Shown here in pieces: positions 9,343 to 18,135 of a DNA stretch of 51,390 bases. The notes beneath the pieces are model-generated. The model was not told the origin of the DNA, ran no database searches, and saw nothing but the letters and a program-made list of their open reading frames with translations. This stretch comes from a bacterium (GTDB lineage: Bacteria > Krumholzibacteriota > Krumholzibacteriia > Krumholzibacteriales > Krumholzibacteriaceae): positions 2,155,136-2,206,525 of the forward strand of contig CP070727.1 of NCBI GenBank assembly GCA_020350885.1, in the 5' to 3' direction. How positions within the stretch are numbered: the stretch's first letter is position 1; every line of letters begins with the position of its first letter. The position numbers and the translations under genes are program-made.

Positions 9343-10490
9343 ATGTTCTCCTTTTCTTTCTTTGCCGGAGGCCCGGCTGTAATGTAGTTTTCGTAGTCCT
9401 TCCTCGTGTTGATGTTTCGAAAGGAGGTGTCGTCACTCACCTCGATGTAGTGAATCTTGCAGCGCTTCAGGATCTCGGAAATCTTGTGTTCACCGGCGGC
9501 AACCGCTTCACGGAAGGTTTCGAGTATGCTCTTGCTGTAGACGGCACACATCGGTTCCAGCAGCGAATCTTTGGTGACGGGAACGGCGCCCTCGTACCCT
9601 TTGCATTCCCTGATGAGCCGTTTCAGGAACATTGCATCTATGTTCGGCATGTCACAGGCGATCACTGCATTCAAATCATGCTCGGAGGCTTCGATGACGG
9701 ATACGATACCCATGAGAGGGCCGTATCCGGGAATCTTGTCGGGGATAACTTCGAATCCGAGAAACGAGTATCTGTCTATGTCGTTTGCGCTGATGAGCAG
9801 TTGTTTGAAGTGTGGGCTGAGCCTATTGCAGATATGTTCTATCATCGGACGGCGTCCGATCGGCAGGAAGCACTTGTCGCTACCCATTCGTGTGCTCTTC
9901 CCACCGGCCATTACAATGGCGGTTGCGGCCTCTCTGAGGGTCCAGGCGCCGTCAGCCAGAGTGATATCGTTTGGATCTATATCGAACGTTTTGCCGTCTG
10001 ATTCTATTATCATGTCTACATGGTCCCGCACCTCTTCGGCCGAGGGCTTGAATTCGTCTGCTCCCTTTTCCTTGACCATCAGGAACAGGCCCGGTTTCAC
10101 GATGTGACGCAGGCTGACCGATTCACAGATCAGGGCTGCATCATAATCGATCGTTTCGAGAAGTGCCGAGATCCCTTCCTCGAGGTTGGGCCTCAGGGCC
10201 CTGAGCCAGAGCACCCGTTCGGCACCTGCCGCCAGCATGCGGGAGGTATCCTTTCCGGGGGGGTCCATCGATTCCTCGGTGAAGCAAAAGCCCCCCTCGA
10301 ACGAGGTACAGGCACCGCATCCCTCTCCACCGCGGGGACATTCATCGGTCTCATCGTGTACCGTGGTGATCTTTATGCCGATCACACGGTGGCTTGCGCC
10401 GTACATACCGATGAGCCTGCAGGCGAGCTCGGTCTTGCCAACCTTGCTCCTCGTCCCACCGATCATGAGCATGTGGGGAAGTTCAATCAT
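9339..10490 (-). CDS. MobB-MobA fusion: molybdopterin-guanine dinucleotide biosynthesis
   Basis: The N-terminal about 180 residues form a MobB-type P-loop GTPase (GGTRSKVGKT at about 8-17), with a Cys-rich loop containing CPRGGEGCGAC at about 60. The C-terminal about 200 residues form MobA, the nucleotidyltransferase that adds GMP to molybdopterin (IVMAGGKSTRMGSDK, VIACDMPNID, INTRKDYE). The start at 10490 is an ATG inside the overlap with modE; the upstream in-frame codons lie inside modE and do not resemble MobB. The presence of MobA suggests that the organism's molybdo-enzymes use the bis-MGD cofactor (DMSO reductase superfamily); none is in the window. Confidence 0.93.
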   Translation of the reverse strand: MIELPHMLMIGGTRSKVGKTELACRLIGMYGASHRVIGIKITTVHDETDECPRGGEGCGACTSFEGGFCFTEESMDPPGKDTSRMLAAGAERVLWLRALRPNLEEGISALLETIDYDAALICESVSLRHIVKPGLFLMVKEKGADEFKPSAEEVRDHVDMIIESDGKTFDIDPNDITLADGAWTLREAATAIVMAGGKSTRMGSDKCFLPIGRRPMIEHICNRLSPHFKQLLISANDIDRYSFLGFEVIPDKIPGYGPLMGIVSVIEASEHDLNAVIACDMPNIDAMFLKRLIRECKGYEGAVPVTKDSLLEPMCAVYSKSILETFREAVAAGEHKISEILKRCKIHYIEVSDDTSFRNINTRKDYENYITAGPPAKKEKENM

Positions 10491-10875
10491 CCTGATCCCC
10501 CGAAAACAGGGTGGCGATATGATTCTCGAAGGTCTCCTGGAGGGCGTCGTGGAGCTCCGAACGGAAACGGGAATAGGCGGTGAGCCATCGCCTCCCTTCA
10601 TCGGTCAGTATCGTTTCCCCGCCGTGATCGCCGCCGCGATGCTTCTCTATAAATTGCAATCCTAAGCATTCCTCCGCCTTTTTCAGATCCCCCCACGCCT
10701 TGCGGTAACTGATGTGCAGGGACTGGGCGGCGGCCTTGAGCGACGATTCGCGTTTGATGGCCTCGAGAAGGCGCCATTTGCCGTCACCGAACACACCTTC
10801 ATCTTCCGATGATGACAGCCAGAGCTTCATTCTCGGGATCAAACGGTGGGGTCTGTGCTCCCGTTTCTTCCGCAT
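10483..10875 (-). CDS. ModE-type LysR-like winged-helix regulator without molybdate-binding domain
   Basis: 130 residues with the ModE DNA-binding domain: GDGKWRLLEAIKRESSLKAAA, then SYRKAWGDLKKAEECLG and TDEGRRWL. Classical ModE has two further molybdate-binding (TOBE) domains; here the protein ends just after the DNA-binding module, so effector sensing must differ or be absent. An in-frame GTG at 10896 would add 7 residues; I prefer the ATG at 10875, which shares its A with the stop codon of the upstream small gene (TGATG coupling). It is the second gene of the molybdenum-cofactor operon and a likely regulator of it. Confidence 0.87.
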   Translation of the reverse strand: MRKKREHRPHRLIPRMKLWLSSSEDEGVFGDGKWRLLEAIKRESSLKAAAQSLHISYRKAWGDLKKAEECLGLQFIEKHRGGDHGGETILTDEGRRWLTAYSRFRSELHDALQETFENHIATLFSGDQDD

Positions 10876-11063
10876 CAGAAACACCCGAGCTGACACTGGT
10901 ACAGCTTGATATCCTGTTCATCGCAGATTCGGCCGATCTCGATCACTCCGACACCATGCTGCGCTGCCAGCTCGAAGGCGCGGGCGCATGACAGCTTCTT
11001 TTTTCCACCTTTGTCCTTCGCTGCCGCGACAACGGCCGTTACGAGTTCTTTGCTGCTGCTCAC
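10875..11063 (-). CDS. 62-residue conserved-looking protein with C-terminal Cys pair, first gene of the Mo operon
   Basis: Small basic protein with an N-terminal helix, a middle segment SCARAFELAAQHGVGVIEIGR that looks like a short helix-turn-helix, and the tail CDEQDIKLYQCQLGCF. Three cysteines lie in the last 20 residues (C-x13-C-x3-C pattern), so metal or thiol chemistry is possible. The GTG start has a strong GAGGAGG box 5 nt upstream. It sits directly behind the operon promoter and an inverted repeat. I do not recognise a named family; a function in molybdenum metabolism follows from position only. Confidence 0.75.
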   Translation of the reverse strand: MSSSKELVTAVVAAAKDKGGKKKLSCARAFELAAQHGVGVIEIGRICDEQDIKLYQCQLGCF

Positions 11064-11077
11064 GTCTACCTCCTCTC

Positions 11078-11103
11078 CCGATATGCATTGAATGACATAT
11101 CGG
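11078..11103. promoter_or_regulatory. Inverted repeat, candidate ModE-type operator
   Basis: Perfect 8-bp inverted repeat CCGATATG-N10-CATATCGG. It lies between the promoter at 11149-11176 and the ribosome-binding site of the first Mo-operon gene. The half-site core CGATAT/ATATCG resembles the CGxTATAT-type arms of known ModE sites (from memory). A ModE-type protein is encoded two genes downstream, so autoregulation is plausible. Confidence 0.5.
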
Positions 11104-11148
11104 TATCGAAAAAAACGGCACAGTAACTCTCAACTGTGGCCTACGTTA

Positions 11149-11176
11149 ATTATACATTTCCCTGTCGATTTTTCAA
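11149..11176 (-). promoter_or_regulatory. Sigma-70-type promoter of the molybdenum-cofactor operon
   Basis: On the minus strand: -35 TTGAAA (11176-11171), 16-nt spacer, -10 TATAAT (11154-11149). The predicted start near 11142 gives a leader of about 80 nt that contains the inverted repeat at 11078-11103. Confidence 0.65.
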
Positions 11177-11251
11177 GTACGAAATTTTCCGCACAGGTGA
11201 TAGTATCGAACGGATGTTACGCTCACCGCTCCGATATCCCTGGAGGAGGAT

Positions 11252-12388
11252 GTGAAGGAGATCAAAGCGGCATTCATTCACTCATCCGAACTGGACGAGG
11301 TCGGGTATCCCATAGACAGCCCATTCAATACCCGCCGGGCCGGGATGGTGTATAAGGCCGTTCGCTCGATGGGCCTGTTGGGTGGGGGGCTTCAGAGGGA
11401 GGTCGCACCGGAGAGGGCGACCCGTGCCGAGCTGGAACGGTTCCATTCCGCCAGGTATCTCGATGCGATCGTACAAGCCGAGGCCGGTGATCTGACTCCC
11501 GAGGCCTTTTCGATGGGGCTCGGAACCCCCGATTGCCCCGTGTTCCTGGGCATGTTCGAGTATGCATCACTGGCCGCCGGCGCCTCCATCACCGGGGCCC
11601 GGCTGCTGCTCTCGGGAGAGGCCGATGTTGCGTTCAATCCATCAGGCGGTTTTCATCATGCAGGTCCCGAGAAGGCATCAGGATTCTGCTACATCAACGA
11701 TCTGGTCCTGGCCGCGATGGAACTCGCCGGGATGGGCAAGAGGGTTCTCTACCTGGACCTCGATGTTCATCACTGCGACGGAGTACAGGCCGCATTCTAC
11801 GATCGTAACGATGTCATGACGGTATCCCTGCACGAGAGCGGCAAGACACTCTTTCCGGGGGACGGATTCGTTGAGGAGATCGGCACCGGGAAGGGCAAGG
11901 GATTCAGCATCAATATACCGCTTCCCGTCGGGACGTACGATGCCGCCTATGAAAGGGCGTTCAGGGAAGCGGCATTGCCGTTGATCGAAAAGTACGATGC
12001 CGACATCATTATCATGCAACTGGGTATGGATGCACTGTCCGGCGATCCGCTTGCTCACCTCAATTGCACCAACAATGTCCATGCGGACACCATTCATTCG
12101 ATCATGAAACTGGCAAAGCCGATCCTCGCAACGGGCGGGGGAGGATACAATGTCGACAAGACCGTCCGAGGGTGGACGCTCTCCTGGTATGTTCTGACCG
12201 GTGAGGAGGATCAGGATTTGACTCTCGGTCTGGGCGGTGTCATGCTGGAGAATATCGATTGGACCGGCGGCCTGAGGGATCGTGCAACGGTTCCCGATGT
12301 TGCACGGAGTGGTCAGGTTGATTCAGAGATCGCCTGCGTGATTGAGAGGATCCGCTCCGAGCTGTTTCCCCTGCACGGCCTTACATAG
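11252..12388 (+). CDS. AcuC-like class I/II-type histone deacetylase family protein
   Basis: Zn-dependent deacetylase of the arginase/deacetylase fold, 378 residues. The active-site motifs are complete: His135-His136 in GGFHHAGPEKASGFCY, zinc ligands D171 and H173 in LDLDVHHCDG, D260 in QLGMDALSGDPL, and the transition-state Tyr in GGGGYN at about 299. In bacteria such AcuC proteins remove acetyl groups from acyl-CoA synthetases. The next gene is an ADP-forming acyl-CoA synthetase, followed by a CoA-transferase carrying a GNAT domain, so control of acetate metabolism by acetylation is a reasonable inference. The start is a GTG 3 nt after GGAGGAG; the nearby ATG is immediately followed by a stop. 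Confidence 0.92.
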   Translation: MKEIKAAFIHSSELDEVGYPIDSPFNTRRAGMVYKAVRSMGLLGGGLQREVAPERATRAELERFHSARYLDAIVQAEAGDLTPEAFSMGLGTPDCPVFLGMFEYASLAAGASITGARLLLSGEADVAFNPSGGFHHAGPEKASGFCYINDLVLAAMELAGMGKRVLYLDLDVHHCDGVQAAFYDRNDVMTVSLHESGKTLFPGDGFVEEIGTGKGKGFSINIPLPVGTYDAAYERAFREAALPLIEKYDADIIIMQLGMDALSGDPLAHLNCTNNVHADTIHSIMKLAKPILATGGGGYNVDKTVRGWTLSWYVLTGEEDQDLTLGLGGVMLENIDWTGGLRDRATVPDVARSGQVDSEIACVIERIRSELFPLHGLT

Positions 12389-12456
12389 CCTGCCGCTCCT
12401 GGGGAGTGCGTATCGGGATTACGGCGGCGTAGAGGTCTGCGCATTACTGTTTTTTG

Positions 12457-12484
12457 TTGAATTTTTCTCCATTTCCCGTAAGAT
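12457..12484 (+). promoter_or_regulatory. Candidate sigma-70-type promoter of the central carbon cluster
   Basis: TTGAAT (12457-12462), 16-nt spacer, TAAGAT (12479-12484), in an A+T-rich patch between the deacetylase gene and the first acyl-CoA synthetase gene; predicted leader about 105 nt. Confidence 0.5.
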
Positions 12485-12597
12485 AGGCAGAAATACGAAT
12501 ACAGCACGACATACTTGCATCCGCAGAAGTTATACATGAACCCTGAGCTCTTTATGTCTCATCGCAATGTTGCCTTCGCCGGCTTCTCACGAAAAAG

Positions 12598-14700
12598 ATG
12601 AATCTGAAGCATTTTTACAATCCGGCGTCTGTCGCTGTCATCGGTGCCTCGAGAAAGAAAGCAAAGGTCGGCCACGAGGTCCTATCCGCCCTGATTCATG
12701 GGGGCTATCAGGGTAAGATCTTTCCGGTCAATCCGAATGCAAGCACGATCCAGGGCCTCAAGAGCTATCCGGACCTGAAATCCATCGGCGAGGTGCCGGA
12801 TCTCGTCGTCATCGCCACGGCTCCAGATCTCGTGACGACGTTACTACAGCAGTGTGTGGATATAAAGGTCAGGGCGGTCGTCGTGCTTCCATTCTTCTTC
12901 GAACGGTTGCACGGTGCCGAGTCCCATCCGAGAGAGGTCATAGCCGGCATCGCCGAGTCTGCAGAGATACGAGTTCTCGGCCCGAATTGCATCGGATTGA
13001 TGTCACCTCCAACCCATCTGAATGTCAGTTATGCCGGGGACCTGCCGGGAGCGGGAGAGATCGGATACTTCTCCAAGTCAGCCTCGATCCTTGCAGCCAC
13101 GCTCGATATCGCGAAATCGAAGGGAATGGGATTCAGCAGGCTCGTCTGCATCGGGGACATGGCGGATGTAAACGAGCTGGATGTGATCGAATCGTTCGGA
13201 GAAGACCCCGAGACAAAGGTGATCGCCGGCTATCTCGAGACCTTCAGCAATGGAGATGCCTTTATCCATCTCGTGGAACGGATCGGTAAGCGCAAACCGA
13301 TATTGCTGGTGAAATCCGGTGTCACCCCCGCCGGGGCGAAGGTCGCATCCTCCCACACCGGCCGGCTGACGGCGGACGAGACCGCCTTCGAATGCGTATT
13401 CGGGCGGGCCGGTGTGATCAGGTGTGAATGCCTCAGGGATATGCTCGACTTTGCCAAGGCCTTCGCCTATCAGCCCGTGCCCGCCGGTCCCAATGTCGCC
13501 ATTATCGCAAATGCGGGGGGTGCGAGTATTATCGCAACCGATGCCATCGAGCGGGAGGGACTCAAGCTCGCCACGCTTTCCGAACAGACGCTCGCCAAGC
13601 TGTCGAACGAGCTCGAAAATATCGTGAATCTGGACAATCCGATCGAAATTATGAGTGACATCCTGGCAGGACAATTCGAACGCGCCCTCAGGGAGACCTT
13701 GGACGATCCGGGGGTTGATACCGTCTTGATGATGCTGACCCCGCATGCAACGACGGAGCGCATACAGACCGTCAAAGCCATCGCCAGGGTCAAGAAGGAG
13801 AAAAACGAGAAACCCATCCTTGCCTGTCTGCTCGGCGGGGAACGGGTGAGGGATGCCGAGGCCATTCTCCAGAAGGCCCGGATTCCCTGTTACGGTTCAC
13901 CCCAGAAGGCCATTACGACCATACGGGTGATGGTGAATTACTCACGCTGGTGTTCCAGGCCCAAACGGGTGGTCAAGCTGTTCCCGGTAAACAGGGGAAA
14001 GGTGAAGCGGATCATCGAGCGGCATCTCAAACAGGGAAAGTACAATGTGCCGGAGATCCAGGCGAAACGAATCCTCGAGGCCTACGGCTTCGTGACACCG
14101 AGGGGAGCGATCGCGACTTCCGCCGAGCAGGCCGCCGGTATCGCAGATCAGATCGGCTATCCGGTGGTGCTGAAGGTATGGTCCCCGGATATCGACCATA
14201 AGACCGAGGTGGGCGGTGTTATGCTGGGCCTGACCAACGAGCATTCGGTGCGGGATGCATTCGACCTGATGATGTACCGGATACCGAAGATCAGGCCCGA
14301 CGCGAATATCCCCGGCATGCTGGTAGAGGAGATGTGTACGAAGGGGCAGGAGGTGATACTCGGCATGAGCCGTGATCCCCGTTTCGGCCCGCTGATGATG
14401 TTCGGTCTGGGCGGGAGAATGGTGGATGTCTTGAAGGATGTCGCGTTCTACCCGGCGCCGCTGACGGCGGAAGAGGCGAAGGAGATGCTCGTGAGCACCC
14501 GGACGTATCATCATCTTGCCGGCATCGAGGGCGCGCATGCCGTGGATATCGATGCGATTGCGGAAGGGTTGCAGCGGCTCTCCCAACTGGTAACGGAATT
14601 TCCTCAAATCAAGGAGATGGATATCAATCCGTTTGTGGTGGGGCGGAGGGGTATAACACCGATTGCCGTGGATGCGGCAATGACACTGGAGCATGAATAG
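12598..14700 (+). CDS. ADP-forming acyl/acetyl-CoA synthetase, fused alpha-beta type (first copy)
   Basis: Interconverts acyl-CoA, ADP and phosphate with carboxylate, CoA and ATP. Domain order in 700 residues: CoA-binding (FYNPASVAVIGASRKK, about 1-130), two succinyl-CoA-ligase-like domains with the phospho-histidine loop SSHTGRLTADE at about 250, and a C-terminal ATP-grasp domain from about 480 (GYPVVLKVWSPDIDHKTEVGG, GQEVILGMSRDPRFGPLMMFG, DINPF). This is the single-chain layout of Acd/AcdA-B fusions. Substrate range cannot be read from sequence; acetate is likely from context. It differs clearly from the second copy at 28555, so this is not a recent duplication. No strong Shine-Dalgarno box precedes the ATG. 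Confidence 0.92.
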   Translation: MNLKHFYNPASVAVIGASRKKAKVGHEVLSALIHGGYQGKIFPVNPNASTIQGLKSYPDLKSIGEVPDLVVIATAPDLVTTLLQQCVDIKVRAVVVLPFFFERLHGAESHPREVIAGIAESAEIRVLGPNCIGLMSPPTHLNVSYAGDLPGAGEIGYFSKSASILAATLDIAKSKGMGFSRLVCIGDMADVNELDVIESFGEDPETKVIAGYLETFSNGDAFIHLVERIGKRKPILLVKSGVTPAGAKVASSHTGRLTADETAFECVFGRAGVIRCECLRDMLDFAKAFAYQPVPAGPNVAIIANAGGASIIATDAIEREGLKLATLSEQTLAKLSNELENIVNLDNPIEIMSDILAGQFERALRETLDDPGVDTVLMMLTPHATTERIQTVKAIARVKKEKNEKPILACLLGGERVRDAEAILQKARIPCYGSPQKAITTIRVMVNYSRWCSRPKRVVKLFPVNRGKVKRIIERHLKQGKYNVPEIQAKRILEAYGFVTPRGAIATSAEQAAGIADQIGYPVVLKVWSPDIDHKTEVGGVMLGLTNEHSVRDAFDLMMYRIPKIRPDANIPGMLVEEMCTKGQEVILGMSRDPRFGPLMMFGLGGRMVDVLKDVAFYPAPLTAEEAKEMLVSTRTYHHLAGIEGAHAVDIDAIAEGLQRLSQLVTEFPQIKEMDINPFVVGRRGITPIAVDAAMTLEHE

Positions 14701-16585
14701 CGATCGGCATTGTATGGATGACTTCAATTGGAAAGAGAAGTTCTCGGATCTGATCGAAGATGCGCGCGAGGCGCTGAAACTGGCCCAGGCGGGGAATACC
14801 ATATTCATCGGCACCGGCTGCGGACAGCCCCAGTATCTCGTCAACGCCCTCGTGAACGAGGCGAATCACGTCTATGACGCCCACATCGTCCACCTTATGA
14901 CGATGGGATCCATTCCGTATTTCTCGGAGGATTTTCAGAAGAAATTCCATATGAACAGCTACTTCATCGCCAAGCATGTAACCGATGCCTTCGACCGGGG
15001 GGTGGGTGACTATACACCGATCTTTCTCTCAGAGATACCTCACCAGTTCGAGTCGGGCAGGATCCCCATCGATGTCGCATTGATCACGGTTACGCCGCCC
15101 GATATGAACGGCCTGTGCAGCCTGGGCATATCGGTGGATATCGTAAAATCGGCTGCCGCAAACGCCAAGTGCGTGATCGCGCAGGTAAACGAAAACATGC
15201 CGCGCACCTTTGGAAACAGCTTTATCCATGTCAACGCCATAGATGTGCTGGTCCCGCACAATGAGCCGATGCTCACCACCGATCCGCCCAAGCCCGATGA
15301 AACGCTCAGCAAGATCGGATACAATCTCGCACGGCTGGTCGAGAACGGTAGTACGATCGAATGTGGAATAGGCCGTATCGCACAGGCCCTGGCCGAATGC
15401 CTGCATGACAAGAAGGATCTCGGTATTCATACCGAGATGTTCGGTGACTGGATCATCGAGCTCATCGAATCCGGTGCCGTTACCTGCTCGAAAAAAACGA
15501 TCAATCACGGGAAGGTGATTGCGAGTTTCTGCATGGGATCGCAGCGCCTCTACGATTACGTGAATAACAACACGTTCTTCGAATTTCATCCGACCGAGTA
15601 TGTGAACAATCCGTTCATCATAAGCAAGCACGACAAGATGGTCGGAATCAATGTTGCGCATGAAATCGATCTGACGGGTCAGGTATGTTCCGATTCCCTG
15701 GGGGAGCGTTACTACAGGGGTGTTGGGGGGCAGGTGGATTTCATGCGGGGATGCGCGCGAAGCCGAGGTGGCAAGCCCATCATCGCGCTTCCCTCGACTT
15801 CGGAGGACGGCGCCGTTTCCAGAATCGTCCCGAAGCTGAGCGACGGTGCGGGAGTCGTTACGACGCGCGGCGATGTGCACTACGTTGTGACCGAGTATGG
15901 AATCGCATACCTCCACGGCAAGAATATCCGGCAACGCGCCCTGTCTCTGATCAATATAGCGCACCCGAAATTCAGAACCGAACTCCTCCAAGCCGCCAAG
16001 GCCCAGAAATACATCGATGAGGATCAGATAGAAATTGCATGGGATCAGGTGAGATATCCTGAGGAGCTCGAACAGTACGACACGCTTCACGACGGTACCG
16101 AGATATTCTTCCGCCCGGTCAAGCCCACGGATGAACCCGCATTGACCGAGATGCTCTATTCGCTGAGCATAGACTCCGTTGAGAAACGGTACTTCACCCA
16201 TACAAAGCGATTTCCACACCAGGATGTGCAACGTTTGACCAACCTCGATTACAATCAGGATCTTGCAATCGTCGGAGTCGTACCCGGACCGTGCGGTGAG
16301 GATATCGTGGCCATTGCACAGTACTTCCTGGATCCGAAGACCGCCAATGCAGAGGTGGCGTTCATCGTGCAGGATGAATGGCAGGACAAAGGCATGGGGA
16401 CCTTCCTGCTGAACTACATAACGAAGATCGCCATCGGGCAGGGTGTGAAGGGCTTCTATGCCACGGTGCTTCCTACGAACAAGGCCATGCTCACTCTCTT
16501 CTATAACAGCGGCTACGAGGTGCATACCGATTTCGACGGCTCGTCCTATACCATAAGGTATGACCTGAAAAACAAGGACACGTAG
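14693..16585 (+). CDS. Acetyl-CoA hydrolase/CoA-transferase with C-terminal GNAT acetyltransferase domain
   Basis: Residues about 15-460 are a class I acetyl-CoA hydrolase/4-hydroxybutyrate CoA-transferase. The catalytic Glu is in HTEMFGDW, and GVGGQVDFMRGCARSRGGK and YGIAYLHGKNIRQRA are typical of the C-terminal half. Residues about 470-625 are a GNAT N-acetyltransferase domain (IFFRPVKPTDEPALTEML, VQDEWQDKGMGTFLLNYI). It may move CoA between acetyl-CoA and a second acid, and acetylate lysines on this or neighbouring enzymes. The first ATG overlaps the end of the preceding gene by 8 nt; an ATG at 14714 is an alternative start. Such fusions are known as a protein architecture; the acetylation target is unknown. 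Confidence 0.9.
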   Translation: MNSDRHCMDDFNWKEKFSDLIEDAREALKLAQAGNTIFIGTGCGQPQYLVNALVNEANHVYDAHIVHLMTMGSIPYFSEDFQKKFHMNSYFIAKHVTDAFDRGVGDYTPIFLSEIPHQFESGRIPIDVALITVTPPDMNGLCSLGISVDIVKSAAANAKCVIAQVNENMPRTFGNSFIHVNAIDVLVPHNEPMLTTDPPKPDETLSKIGYNLARLVENGSTIECGIGRIAQALAECLHDKKDLGIHTEMFGDWIIELIESGAVTCSKKTINHGKVIASFCMGSQRLYDYVNNNTFFEFHPTEYVNNPFIISKHDKMVGINVAHEIDLTGQVCSDSLGERYYRGVGGQVDFMRGCARSRGGKPIIALPSTSEDGAVSRIVPKLSDGAGVVTTRGDVHYVVTEYGIAYLHGKNIRQRALSLINIAHPKFRTELLQAAKAQKYIDEDQIEIAWDQVRYPEELEQYDTLHDGTEIFFRPVKPTDEPALTEMLYSLSIDSVEKRYFTHTKRFPHQDVQRLTNLDYNQDLAIVGVVPGPCGEDIVAIAQYFLDPKTANAEVAFIVQDEWQDKGMGTFLLNYITKIAIGQGVKGFYATVLPTNKAMLTLFYNSGYEVHTDFDGSSYTIRYDLKNKDT

Positions 16586-17010
16586 CCGTGTAAGCGTTTG
16601 ATATTTATATCTCGTAAATTTTCCGGTAAAACTTATTCTATATCGCATAATTTTTCTTCCACTTGGCAGATGGTTGTGCTATAAAGTCGTTACATGAGCC
16701 TTTGACTTTGCACTGCTACCCATTCTCATGTGAAGAAAATACTGGGAACATAGCCGGGATTGGGTTAAGATGTCTGGACTGTCTGTCTCAAATGGGGAAG
16801 GCAGTTCTATTAACCTGATCAAGGGCGAATTGTCCCTGCGAAGATGGATCTTCGAAGCTCTGCATAAGCCGTCGGCAGGAGTATGCAGCATGCTATACGA
16901 GCCTTATCGAGGGTGGAGGTAGGAGGGGAAGCGAAAGTCTCGCCACATTTACAGCATCGGCTGAACACTACAGAGTAACCGGAGCATGTTTGTCACCCAA
17001 GGAGTATGGA
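16586..17010 (+). other. 425-nt intergenic region with a run of inverted repeats; possible structured RNA or leader
   Basis: No convincing gene. The first 70 nt are A+T-rich. From about 16820 a series of short inverted repeats follows: AGGG...CCCT at 16821-16836, CGAAGAT-GG-ATCTTCG at 16839-16854, CTGCATA...TATGCAG at 16860-16888 with a 15-nt loop, and GCGA...TCGC near 16930-16945. Four stems this close together suggest folding RNA, either a leader of the kor genes or a separate RNA or intron remnant. I could not match it to tmRNA, RNase P, SRP or 6S RNA signatures. The only minus-strand ORF (70 aa) has no domain I recognise. Confidence 0.4.
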
Positions 17011-18135
17011 ATGGGACGTGAGTTTCTCGAAGGTAATGAAGCGATCGCCCGGGGGGCCATGAAGGCCGGGTGTGACTTCTTCGCCGGCTACCCGATCACA
17101 CCGGCATCATCGATTCTGCATTACATGCTGGAGCTGGTGCCGGCGATCGGAGGTACCGCCATCCAGGCGGAGGATGAGATCGCATCGATGGGTTTCTGCA
17201 TTGCGGCGGCAATGGCGGGCCGCAAGGTGTTGACCGCCACGAGCGGGCCAGGGATAAGTCTCTACAGCGAGAATGTCGGACTGGCCATCATGGGGGAGAC
17301 GCCCATGGTCATCGTGAACATTCAGCGTCAGGGGCCGGCTACAGGTTCCGCCACCAAGGGGGCCGAGGGAGACATCCAGTTCACCCGCTGGGTTACCTCC
17401 GGCGGTCTTCCCATCGTCGCTCTGAGCCCGGCGACGGTCGGTGAGGCGTACGAGCTGACCTACCGGGCCTTCAATATCGCCGAGCAGTACCGTACGCCGG
17501 TGTTCATCCTGGCCAACAAGGAGATCGGCGTGACGAGAGAATCGGTGGATCTCGATGCTATCGAGCTGCCGCCACTCGTCAAGCGTAAAAAGGTGCCGAA
17601 AGGTAACGAATACTTGCCGCACTATTTCGAAAGGCTCACCGACGTACCCGACATCTCGGATTTCGGTGGAAATCATATCGCCCGGTTCACCACATCCACT
17701 CATGACAAGACGGCGTATCTGACCACCAATCCCGAGATCATACAGGAGATGATAGATCACTACGCCGCAAAGATCGACGAGGCGGCCGACGATATGGCGC
17801 TCGTGAGAGAGGATCTGGAGGACGGTGCCGAGACGCTGATCATAAGCTACGGCATCATTTCACGATCCGCCGCGGTGACTGTCCAGGAAGTCCGTTCCCG
17901 CGGTGAGAAGATCTCGTCGTTGGTTCTCCAGACGCTCTGGCCTGTTTCGAAGGCTGCTATAACGAAGGCGATGGACGGCGTTAAGAAAGTGATCGTACCG
18001 GAGATGAATATGGGACAGTATCTCCTCGAGATAGAGAGGCTTGCACCGCCGGGGGTTGAAGTGATCGGTGTGGACAGAATGGACACCAAGCTGGTCTCCC
18101 CTGCGGAGATCCTCGAGAAGGGAGGTCTGCTGTGA
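17011..18135 (+). CDS. korA: 2-oxoacid:ferredoxin oxidoreductase alpha subunit (2-oxoglutarate type)
   Basis: 374-residue alpha subunit with the KorA signatures: GCDFFAGYPITPAS at the N-terminus, AEDEIASMGFCIAAAMAG, TATSGPGISLYSENVGLA, and GPATGSATKGAEGD. The C-terminal domain II carries LQTLWPVSKAAI and VPEMNMGQYLLEIER. With KorB it interconverts 2-oxoglutarate and CoA with succinyl-CoA, CO2 and reduced ferredoxin; branched-chain or other 2-oxoacids cannot be excluded. I start at ATG 17011 because AAGGAG lies 6 nt before it; a TTG 7 codons earlier is less likely. The stop overlaps the GTG of korB (GTGA). Confidence 0.92.
   Translation: MGREFLEGNEAIARGAMKAGCDFFAGYPITPASSILHYMLELVPAIGGTAIQAEDEIASMGFCIAAAMAGRKVLTATSGPGISLYSENVGLAIMGETPMVIVNIQRQGPATGSATKGAEGDIQFTRWVTSGGLPIVALSPATVGEAYELTYRAFNIAEQYRTPVFILANKEIGVTRESVDLDAIELPPLVKRKKVPKGNEYLPHYFERLTDVPDISDFGGNHIARFTTSTHDKTAYLTTNPEIIQEMIDHYAAKIDEAADDMALVREDLEDGAETLIISYGIISRSAAVTVQEVRSRGEKISSLVLQTLWPVSKAAITKAMDGVKKVIVPEMNMGQYLLEIERLAPPGVEVIGVDRMDTKLVSPAEILEKGGLL

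Noticed and set aside
15029..16648. 539-codon minus-strand frame opposite the CoA-transferase-GNAT gene
   Set aside because: Shadow frame, no recognisable motif, no ribosome-binding site; the sense strand is well supported.
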